Shown here: piece after piece, positions 1 to 5,262 of the stretch
Layout of the letters: each line of letters opens with the position of its first letter
How positions within the stretch are numbered: position 1 is the first letter of the stretch
From: Verrucomicrobiia bacterium
Lineage (GTDB): Bacteria > Verrucomicrobiota > Verrucomicrobiia > Opitutales > Opitutaceae
Direction of reading: 5' to 3'
Assembly (NCBI GenBank): GCA_030424825.1
Contig: JAUHWE010000382.1
Location: forward strand, 1-5,262
DNA length: 5,262 nt
The notes under the pieces: generated by a model
Told to the model about the DNA's origin: nothing
Seen by the model: only the letters and a program-made list of their open reading frames with translations
Databases searched by the model: none
Position numbers and translations under genes: made by a program

Positions 1-859
1 CCTCGATAAGGTCTTTGAGGGCGTCCAGTTCTTCTTGGCTCTCTTCCGCAAACGCAAAGATGGCTGATTTGTCAGTAAGCCGAGAGGTTAGGAGGGATCT
101 TACCATATCGGAAATCTTGGGGTTTCCTGTGAGGTATCGACCCTTGGGCTTGAGGAGTTTGACGCTTTTTGAGAAGGAGTTTTGGGCCACCATGTTGAAA
201 ATGACATCATAGCGTTGAGCGCTCTCGGAAAAGTCCTCTTGGGTATAGTCTATGAACTTGTCTGCTCCGATTTCGCGCAGCATCGCTTCCTTGATGCCAC
301 AGTCGACCGCAGTAACGATGGCGCCCGCCGCTTTGGCGATTTGCACTCCAAATGTGCCGATGCTTCCCCCGGCACCGTTTATCAGAACTAATTCCCCTTT
401 CTGAATATTCGCTTTTCGTAGAAAGTGAAGGGCATTGAGTCCGCCTAGGGGAACTACTGCTGCTTCCGCATAGCTGATAGTGCTCGGTTTTAGGGCAATT
501 GTATAACTTTCCGGCAGGCACAAGTATTCTCCATAGGCACCCATTTTGAGTTTCGCAGCACCAAATACCGAATCTCCTTCTTTGAACCTGGATACGTCGG
601 TCCCCACTGATTCGACCACTCCGGAAAAGTAGCCTCCCAGTATCGGCTTTTTGGGTTTACGAATCCCGAGAGCGATACGCAAAGGAATCCAAAACCACTT
701 CACTGGAAAACGGAAACTCCTCAACTCGCAATCCGATTTCGTTGCTTCGGCTGCATGTACCCTGATCAGGATTTCATTGGCGCTGGGTTTGGGCTTTTCT
801 ACATCTGTAATTTGGAGTACTTCGGGCGGGCCGTATACTTTGTAGACAATCGCTTTCAT
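1..859 (-). CDS. NAD(P)-dependent alcohol dehydrogenase / quinone oxidoreductase-like MDR protein, 3' end cut by window edge
   Basis: This frame stays open from the ATG at 859 to the left edge, giving 286 residues with no stop. Family members are usually about 320-330 residues, so roughly 40 C-terminal residues are missing. The N-terminus (MKAIVYKVYGPPEVL) is typical of the medium-chain dehydrogenase/reductase (MDR) superfamily. The GroES-like catalytic half covers about residues 1-125, with GGYFSGVVESVG at 75-86 and FKEGDSVFG at 92-100. The Rossmann half has the nucleotide-binding loop NGAGGSIG at 161-168, followed by FGVQIAKAAGA and then IGADKFIDY. The His-Glu of zinc enzymes (GHE) is replaced by Gly-Tyr at 76-77, and there is no four-Cys structural zinc lobe. 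It should therefore be a zinc-independent, soluble, probably NADPH-using reductase of the quinone oxidoreductase/enoyl reductase type. The substrate cannot be told. The 87-nt leader has no clear Shine-Dalgarno sequence; the start rests on family alignment. The family call is firm, the exact reaction is not. Confidence 0.93.
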   Translation of the reverse strand, partial: MKAIVYKVYGPPEVLQITDVEKPKPSANEILIRVHAAEATKSDCELRSFRFPVKWFWIPLRIALGIRKPKKPILGGYFSGVVESVGTDVSRFKEGDSVFGAAKLKMGAYGEYLCLPESYTIALKPSTISYAEAAVVPLGGLNALHFLRKANIQKGELVLINGAGGSIGTFGVQIAKAAGAIVTAVDCGIKEAMLREIGADKFIDYTQEDFSESAQRYDVIFNMVAQNSFSKSVKLLKPKGRYLTGNPKISDMVRSLLTSRLTDKSAIFAFAEESQEELDALKDLIE

Positions 860-946
860 GTGAGACTTTTTTCGATTAAAATATCAGCTAACGCAAGGCA
901 GCGATCTCCGGGTGGCGGTGTGTGTAGTTCAAGCTGTTGAGCGATG
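860..946. other. Intergenic gap between the membrane-protein gene and the dehydrogenase gene
   Basis: These 87 nt separate two co-directional minus-strand genes. No Shine-Dalgarno sequence, convincing -35/-10 pair or stem followed by a T-run is visible on the minus strand. The part next to the dehydrogenase start is A/T-rich; the middle is GC-rich and contains GCGATCTCCG (901-910), a 10-mer that recurs in the palindromic repeat near the right end of the window. Read-through from the upstream gene is possible but not shown. Confidence 0.5.
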
Positions 947-1360
947 CTATAGCCAAGATTCTCCGATCGCCATTGAGCATAGTAAATATTGCCCAATCGC
1001 GTAGATTCCTATAAAACTTTGAATTCCCAAGCATGTTATTAGCCTCCTTTTTAAGGAGAAGAGCGTTGCAGAAACAGAGAATATATAGGCAATAGTCGCA
1101 TATATTAATAAAAACTCATACTCTGATTTCTCCCAATAAATTGAATAGGACATTGTAATAGTTATCCATATGATGAGTATTGGAGTAAGATTCCAGAAAT
1201 CAATTCGACTGAACTTCCTTTTCTTTAGTGTATTGTAACCGAAACAGGAAAAGCCGGTAATAAGCAAAAATATGAAGGGCCCCGGAACAAATGCGGCTAG
1301 CATCAACGCAGAGGGAATGGTAAGGATCATATTTGCTAAGCATTCTAGGATAGAGAGCAT
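947..1360 (-). CDS. Hypothetical multi-pass membrane protein (137 aa), unrecognised
   Basis: I do not recognise this protein. It is strongly hydrophobic, with likely membrane segments at about residues 10-42 (one long helix, or two broken at the PGP of 26-28), 55-76, 82-102 and 108-130. Basic clusters KKRK (46-49) and KRR (104-106) fall between segments and mark the cytoplasmic side by the positive-inside rule; the acidic WEKSEYE stretch (76-82) would then face outward. There is no signal peptidase motif, enzyme motif or cysteine pattern. Hand counting gives about 38 % GC, well below the roughly 50-55 % of the genes on both sides. This partly reflects Ile/Phe/Tyr-rich composition but could also indicate transfer. 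No Shine-Dalgarno precedes the ATG at 1360; Met11 and Met20 are possible alternative starts. It is probably a real gene, because the frame is open over 137 codons, gives coherent alternating membrane and basic segments, and neatly fills the space between two genes. Its function is unknown. Confidence 0.66.
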   Translation of the reverse strand: MLSILECLANMILTIPSALMLAAFVPGPFIFLLITGFSCFGYNTLKKRKFSRIDFWNLTPILIIWITITMSYSIYWEKSEYEFLLIYATIAYIFSVSATLFSLKRRLITCLGIQSFIGIYAIGQYLLCSMAIGESWL

Positions 1361-1446
1361 TGAATGAATGGTAAGTCAGATTAAGTCAGAATTGCGGAAA
1401 GGGTCGGATCTTCACCTTGTCGCCAAGTTGGGCACGCGTTCTCGCC
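1361..1446. other. Intergenic gap downstream of the LplT-Aas fusion gene
   Basis: These 86 nt lie between the TAG of the fusion gene (1447-1449) and the ATG of the membrane-protein gene. Apart from the tandem 9-mer I see only weak stems: GGGC/GCCC just after the stop codon, and a 4-bp CTTG/CAAG stem with a GCGA loop. Neither is followed by a T-run on the minus strand, so no intrinsic terminator is called. No good sigma-70 promoter is visible either. Co-transcription of the genes on both sides is therefore possible. Confidence 0.5.
1372..1390. repeat. Tandem 9-mer direct repeat upstream of the membrane-protein gene
   Basis: TAAGTCAGA occurs exactly at 1372-1380 and again at 1382-1390, separated by one base, so the period is 10 nt, about one helical turn. 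On the minus strand it reads TCTGACTTA twice, ending 11 nt before the ATG at 1360. A shorter tandem, TGAATGAATG, lies between it and the start. The spacing would suit a protein-binding site, but a local slippage duplication is equally possible. Confidence 0.6.
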
Positions 1447-4400
1447 CTACCTTTGAGCAAGTTCCTTCATGGTGCGGAAGTCGAGCTTTCCGGTGCCGAG
1501 CAGAGGAAGGGATTCTACTTGTATCCAGTCTTTGGAATTCGGTTTCCAAAGATTGGGAATGTCGAGGGACTTGAGTAGATCGATAATTTCGTCTGATGAC
1601 TTTTGCAGATCCGTATGGATCACGCAGAGTTTCTCTCCTTTGCGCTCATCAGGAATCGCGATGACAGAAAGTGCTTCGGGGCCAATGCTGAGTGCCTCTT
1701 GCAGGGCTTTTTCGACCGCTCCGTGGGATATCATCTCACCGCCGAGTTTGCTGAAACGGGAGAGCCGCCCGGTAATGGCGAAAAATCCGTCCTCATCCAT
1801 GAAACCAATGTCACCGGTGTCGTACCAGCCATCGTGAACGACCGAGCTGGTGAGCTCTTCCTTTTTCAAGTAGCCGATCATGACATTGGGGCCCTTTATA
1901 TGAATGAGCCCTTCTTCACCCGGGGGGAGAATCTCCCGTGTTTCCGGATGGACGATCTTCATGGCCATTCCCGGCAGGACGCGACCGAGACGTTCTTCGC
2001 GATTTCCGGTTTCCTCCAAGTCGTCAATAATTACGTTGGGCAGGCTGACCGCGCACACGGGTGAGAGTTCGGTGGCTCCATAGCCTTCCAGTGGTTGGGT
2101 GTTGAATCGCTTTTCGAACATGGCCGCGATACGCGGCTGCAGCTTTTCAGCGCCGGTGAACACGTAGCGAAGATGAGCGAACTGTTCCGGTTTGATTTTG
2201 CGCGTATAGGCGAGAAGAAAGCTCGGCGTGGTGAGCAGAATAGACGCCTTGTACTTTTCGGATAACTTTCCGATGGTCTCGGCCTCCAGAGGATTGGTAT
2301 GGCACACCGTTTTGATACCCGAAAGAAGCGGAAACCAGAAAAGTACCGTGTAGCCGAAGGAGTGAAAAAAGGGAAGAGTCGCGAGGATGACGTCTTTGCG
2401 TTGCAAGTTGATGACCGCGCGAAAGGACTCGATGTTAGACTGGATGTTGTGATGGCTGAGCATGACGCCCTTCGGCTCGGCGGTTGATCCGCTCGAAAAG
2501 AGAATCGTCGCAATGTCATCGGGGGAGACGCGGGGGCCGTCGATGAGAAATTGGATGGGTGAAAATCGGGCTTTGAGAAATGCGACCAGCTTCTCGGTTT
2601 GGCTGATCGAAGCCATCAAATCCTCCATGTATAGAGCATTTTGTGGCAAGGGCATTTCCGGCAGGTGTTCCAGGAATTTGCGAGAGGTGATCACGGTCTT
2701 GATATCGCATTGCTCTTGAGCTGAGGCAACGCTGGCGGCGGGGGCCGTGTAATTTAGGTTCACCCCTTTTCGACCTCCTAGTGTGATGGCTAGATTGGCC
2801 AAGGCGGATGCTGAACTGGTTGGAAGTAGTACGCCAATGTACTCCTCAATGTCTGACGTTTGAGAGTGGATACGATTTTTCAGTATCAGACTGGCAATGA
2901 GAAGTTCACCGTACTTGAGTTCCTGTTCGTTACTGTCAGCGATGGCGAGTCGGCCCCAGTTTCGCCGGGCGGACTCGACAAATTCATGACCGAGCCCTTT
3001 ACGACGCTCCTTGACCAGTTCGAACGAGTCGACGGAAAGCTCGCTGACGGCTTGCTGGACCTCGAAGGTGGTTGAGGTTGAGGGCAACGGCGCTCCGAAA
3101 TGGACGCTTACCGAATAGCGGAAGTCGTGGAAGAGGCGAATCTTGGGCATTCCTTTCCGGTAGCTCGAAATGCTGCCCCAAGCGCCTCCAATGTAGACCG
3201 GAATGATCGGGTGATCCGTTCCTTTGACAATACGCTCAAAACCTTGTTTAAACGGTCGCATCATGCCGGTGCGGCTCAAGGTGCCCTCAGCGAAAATGCA
3301 AACCAGGTAGCCTTCATCGAGCGCTTCTCGGGCGGTTTTGAGTGAGAGGAGAAGTTTCTTTGGATTGTCGGCCTCGTGTATGAGAATCACACCACCGAGC
3401 TTACACATCTTACGAGTGAACCAGTTGGCCTTATCGTAAAAGCCACGCGACATGAGCATGCGGATCCGGCGTTGCTGGCTGGAAATGACTAGAATGGCAT
3501 CCATGAGGCTAACATGGTTGCAGACGAGAAGGGCGGGTCCGAATGGGGGCAGCTGGTCGACTCCTCGGACGTGAAAGCGGTAGCAAAATCTCGTTACGAG
3601 CATGCAGACAAATTTCACAAGGAAATCCGGTAGTATCCAAAGACTAAATATTGCTAGGATCGCTAGTCCGAATGACAGAATGAAGAATCCGTTTTGAGCC
3701 GTTAAATCAAAAACGGAGGAAACGAGGAAAATCAGCCCGCTGGCCGCCAGAATCCCAATCCAAGTCATGAAGCCATTGGCCGCCTGAATCGAACCGACGC
3801 GATCTTTGGGACTGCGATACTGGATAAAAGCGTTGAGAGGGACGATGAACAGTCCTCCGGCGAATCCAAGAATGGACATGCTGATGGCGGATGCCAGGAT
3901 GTTGCCTTGCTCGATCGTTCCCAAAACATAAAGCGAAAGGCTCATCAGTATGGAGGCGATCGGAACGATGCCCCATTCGATGGATCGACCACTGAGCCAT
4001 CCGGCAGTGGTGGAACCAACACCGATCCCGATTGCGGTTAGCAAGAACAACCGTGTCGCCTCTTCAGGTTTCATTCCCAGATGCTGCTCGCCGTAGTCGA
4101 TTACATTGAGCTGAACATAAGCAGCCGCGAGGGAGAAAATGGATAGGGCGAGAATGGAGAGCATTAAAAACCCGTCCTTGCGTACATCTAATAAGGTTTT
4201 GAATACGGTTCCAAAACCGTTAAGACTCAACTTTCGATTGGGATGGGCAGGGCTTGGGGCAATGTTGATTGCCGCAAGGAATCCGCCTGCGGATATCAGG
4301 AGGCAAACGGTCGAGGCGAGACCGAATCTCCCATCGACCAACAGACTGAGCTCGGGTGCGAGTACGGTTCCGCAGATGATCGCTAGAAACGTGAAGAGCT

Positions 4401-4830
4401 GGATGGAGCCATTGGCTTTCGAAAGTGTTTCCGTGGGTACCTGCTCGGGGATGAGGCCGTATTTAGAAGGACCAAAAAAGGCGCTTTGGGCAGACATCAG
4501 AAACATGGTGACATACAACATGAACCCGCTTTGCAGAAAGAGCGCGGTGGCTCCAAAGGACATCACGAAAAACTCGGTGGCCTTAAGCTTCACGATCATC
4601 TCGCGCTTACTGTAGCGGTCGGCGAAGTTGCCCGCAATCGGAACAATTAACAAGAAGGGTACAGCGAAGACCAAGCCAACGGATGCGAGGATGCTTGCTG
4701 ATTCGGAGTCTCCTTTCCAAGCGATTAAGGCATACACCATGAGGAGCTTGAACACGTTGTCGTTCATCGCTCCTCCGAACTGGGTGGCGTTGAGCCACCA
4801 GAACGTTTTAGGAAGAGAGTTGTCTTTCAT
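1447..4830 (-). CDS. aas: LplT-Aas fusion: MFS lysophospholipid flippase + PlsC acyltransferase + acyl-ACP synthetase
   Basis: A 1127-residue inner-membrane protein predicted to flip lysophospholipid inward and re-acylate it with a self-activated fatty acid. Residues 1-402 are an MFS transporter like E. coli LplT: motif A is GNFADRYSKR (67-76), with PSKYG (121-125), KANG (138-141) and VPLNAFIQ (330-337). Residues 405-590 are a PlsC-type acyltransferase: the HX4D pair is His439/Asp444, with FAEGT (513-517) and IPVYIGGA (543-550). Residues 620-1127 are an adenylate-forming domain: P-loop SSGSTAEPKG (779-788), EGYGATE (915-921), YDTGD (1003-1007), GRLSRFSKLGGEM (1021-1033), and catalytic Lys1115 in GTGKLDF. 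LEGYGATELSPV and LPLLGTGKLDF closely match what I remember of E. coli Aas. In E. coli LplT (about 397 aa) and Aas (about 719 aa) are neighbouring separate genes; their summed length is almost exactly that of this protein. All catalytic residues I can check are present. The start fits the LplT N-terminus; no Shine-Dalgarno is visible. Substrate identity (lyso-PE in E. coli) is inferred. Confidence 0.96.
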   Translation of the reverse strand: MKDNSLPKTFWWLNATQFGGAMNDNVFKLLMVYALIAWKGDSESASILASVGLVFAVPFLLIVPIAGNFADRYSKREMIVKLKATEFFVMSFGATALFLQSGFMLYVTMFLMSAQSAFFGPSKYGLIPEQVPTETLSKANGSIQLFTFLAIICGTVLAPELSLLVDGRFGLASTVCLLISAGGFLAAINIAPSPAHPNRKLSLNGFGTVFKTLLDVRKDGFLMLSILALSIFSLAAAYVQLNVIDYGEQHLGMKPEEATRLFLLTAIGIGVGSTTAGWLSGRSIEWGIVPIASILMSLSLYVLGTIEQGNILASAISMSILGFAGGLFIVPLNAFIQYRSPKDRVGSIQAANGFMTWIGILAASGLIFLVSSVFDLTAQNGFFILSFGLAILAIFSLWILPDFLVKFVCMLVTRFCYRFHVRGVDQLPPFGPALLVCNHVSLMDAILVISSQQRRIRMLMSRGFYDKANWFTRKMCKLGGVILIHEADNPKKLLLSLKTAREALDEGYLVCIFAEGTLSRTGMMRPFKQGFERIVKGTDHPIIPVYIGGAWGSISSYRKGMPKIRLFHDFRYSVSVHFGAPLPSTSTTFEVQQAVSELSVDSFELVKERRKGLGHEFVESARRNWGRLAIADSNEQELKYGELLIASLILKNRIHSQTSDIEEYIGVLLPTSSASALANLAITLGGRKGVNLNYTAPAASVASAQEQCDIKTVITSRKFLEHLPEMPLPQNALYMEDLMASISQTEKLVAFLKARFSPIQFLIDGPRVSPDDIATILFSSGSTAEPKGVMLSHHNIQSNIESFRAVINLQRKDVILATLPFFHSFGYTVLFWFPLLSGIKTVCHTNPLEAETIGKLSEKYKASILLTTPSFLLAYTRKIKPEQFAHLRYVFTGAEKLQPRIAAMFEKRFNTQPLEGYGATELSPVCAVSLPNVIIDDLEETGNREERLGRVLPGMAMKIVHPETREILPPGEEGLIHIKGPNVMIGYLKKEELTSSVVHDGWYDTGDIGFMDEDGFFAITGRLSRFSKLGGEMISHGAVEKALQEALSIGPEALSVIAIPDERKGEKLCVIHTDLQKSSDEIIDLLKSLDIPNLWKPNSKDWIQVESLPLLGTGKLDFRTMKELAQR

Positions 4831-5112
4831 AAAGAAGGGGAGGTTTAGCTACTAGATTTCTGAAGGTTGTCGGCGTACATTGCAAGGCACGTGCCATTCC
4901 GAACCGCATTTTGTTAATCTTTTGAATGGTAATGACTTATTATGAAATTCTAGAATCATATGAGGCGGGCATTCTCAAAATTAGATGCAATATGTGTAGG
5001 TTAGACTGCGCATTTTGCTTTCGCGAATGAATGCAGGAATTGCTAGATTGAACACCGAATGTGGATCGAAGAATGAAAAAGAAGTTTAGACCACAGATTG
5101 CACAGATATTGT
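4831..5112. other. Gene-free leader upstream of the fusion gene
   Basis: This 282-nt stretch holds no convincing gene on either strand. It should contain the promoter of the LplT-Aas gene, but I could not assign one: TTGAGA and TATGAT occur on the minus strand (about 4978-4973 and 4960-4955) but only about 12 nt apart, too close for a sigma-70 pair. The bases just before the ATG at 4830 read CCTCCCCTTCTTT on the minus strand, which is not a Shine-Dalgarno sequence. Two perfect 10-bp palindromes are present, GGCACGTGCC (4886-4895) and ATTCTAGAAT (4947-4956). The sequence is A/T-rich compared with the repeats that follow it. Confidence 0.55.
5092..5107. repeat. CACAGAT tandem motif beside the palindromic repeat
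   Basis: CACAGAT occurs at 5092-5098 and 5101-5107 with a 9-nt period, inside a stretch reading ACCACAGATTGCACAGAT. It ends 5 nt before the left arm of the inverted repeat at 5113. From memory, ACCACAGATTACACAGATT-like strings are scattered between genes in several bacterial phyla including Verrucomicrobia and Planctomycetes; I cannot verify that here. Confidence 0.45.
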
Positions 5113-5191
5113 TGTAGGGGCGTCGCTTGCGGCGAACGCAGAAGGAGGTGGTTTTTAAAGCAACGCGGTCGCCGCGAGCGACGCCCATACA
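5113..5191. repeat. 79-nt imperfect inverted repeat (REP/MITE-like palindromic element)
   Basis: The left arm (5113-5139) and right arm (5165-5191) are 27 nt each and pair as inverted copies with 24 of 27 matches; the core is GGGCGTCGCT-Y-GCGGCGA-M-CGC. The 25-nt spacer (5140-5164) contains GGAGGTGG and a TTTTTAAA tract. A transcript in either direction would form a long, very GC-rich hairpin. No transposase is nearby. Likely roles are a dispersed REP- or MITE-type element, or a transcription end or mRNA-stability structure between genes. A single window cannot show that it is dispersed. Confidence 0.85.
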
Positions 5192-5215
5192 CGTAGCCGT
5201 TTAGGGTAGCGGGCG

Positions 5216-5262
5216 ATCTCCGAGCGCCCACAAAGCGGATCTTAAAATGGGCGCTCGGAGAT
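5216..5262. repeat. Perfect 15-nt inverted repeat, cut by the right window edge
   Basis: ATCTCCGAGCGCCCA (5216-5230) is followed 17 nt later by its exact reverse complement (5248-5262), which ends on the last base of the window, so the match may continue beyond it. The bases before the left arm are GGGCG (5211-5215), which can also pair with CGCCC (5225-5229) to form a small competing hairpin. The loop (5231-5247) contains AAAGCGGATCTTAAAA. It begins only 24 nt after the other inverted repeat and is of similar GC-rich type. Confidence 0.83.

Noticed and set aside
207..521. A 104-residue minus-strand frame in the dehydrogenase region
   Set aside because: It is out of frame with the Rossmann half of the dehydrogenase, whose frame is uninterrupted for 286 codons and contains the nucleotide-binding loop. 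The Arg/Ser/His-rich product is typical of a shadow frame.
946..953. GCTATAGC palindrome at the end of the membrane-protein gene
   Set aside because: An 8-bp palindrome is expected about 20 times in a window this size, and this one overlaps the Leu and stop codons.
1409..1450. Short stems after the fusion gene stop codon as a terminator
   Set aside because: The stems are only 4 bp and no T-run follows on the minus strand.
1603..2064. A 153-residue plus-strand frame, and a 162-residue minus-strand frame at 2031-2519
   Set aside because: Both overlap the adenylate-forming domain of the fusion gene in other frames; the real frame there carries the P-loop, EGYGATE and YDTGD motifs, so these are shadows.
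4139..4615. A 158-residue plus-strand frame
   Set aside because: It lies wholly antisense to the MFS part of the fusion gene, which has clear family motifs. The antisense product has no recognisable motif.
4955..4978. TTGAGA and TATGAT on the minus strand as a promoter for the fusion gene
   Set aside because: The two hexamers are only about 12 nt apart, against about 17 nt for a sigma-70 promoter.
5010..5034. GCATT/AATGC stem enclosing TTCGCGAA
   Set aside because: A 5-bp stem with a 15-nt loop is expected by chance, and the 8-bp palindrome inside adds little.
4940..5188. An 82-residue minus-strand frame starting inside the palindromic repeat
   Set aside because: Its first third is the translated repeat arm and spacer (Arg-rich low-information sequence) and the rest has no recognisable domain or coherent composition. 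It is best read as a chance frame through non-coding repeat DNA, as is the overlapping 62-residue frame at 5043-5231.

Overview
The window carries three genes in a row on the minus strand, followed at the right-hand end by a gene-free, repeat-bearing stretch. It looks like ordinary bacterial chromosome: coding is dense, GC is near 50 % in the two recognisable genes, and none of the three starts has a clear Shine-Dalgarno sequence. A fused LplT-Aas protein, weak SD use and GC-rich palindromic intergenic repeats together bring Verrucomicrobia (Opitutae-like) to mind. That is an impression from memory, not something the window proves.

Read in the direction of transcription (right to left), the layout is as follows. 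Positions 5262-4831 are non-coding. They hold two palindromic repeats (5113-5191, and 5216-5262 which runs to the window edge), a short CACAGAT tandem motif, and the leader of the first gene. Positions 4830-1447 encode a 1127-residue three-part protein: an MFS lysophospholipid flippase (LplT-like), a PlsC-type acyltransferase, and an AMP-forming acyl-ACP synthetase (Aas-like). After an 86-nt gap holding a tandem 9-mer, positions 1360-947 encode an AT-rich, unrecognised multi-pass membrane protein of 137 residues. After an 87-nt gap, positions 859 to the left edge encode a zinc-independent MDR-family (quinone oxidoreductase-like) NAD(P)-dependent dehydrogenase. Its last few dozen residues lie outside the window.

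The large fusion is the functional centre. It should flip lysophospholipid (lyso-PE in the E. coli system) to the inner leaflet and re-acylate it there with a fatty acid it activates itself, so uptake and repair of damaged membrane lipid sit in one polypeptide. The other two genes are co-oriented, but the 86-87 nt gaps do not prove an operon, and neither has a proven link to lipid repair. I found no RNA gene, CRISPR array, insertion sequence with a transposase, or convincing terminator. The parts least explained by known families are the palindromic repeats and the orphan membrane gene.
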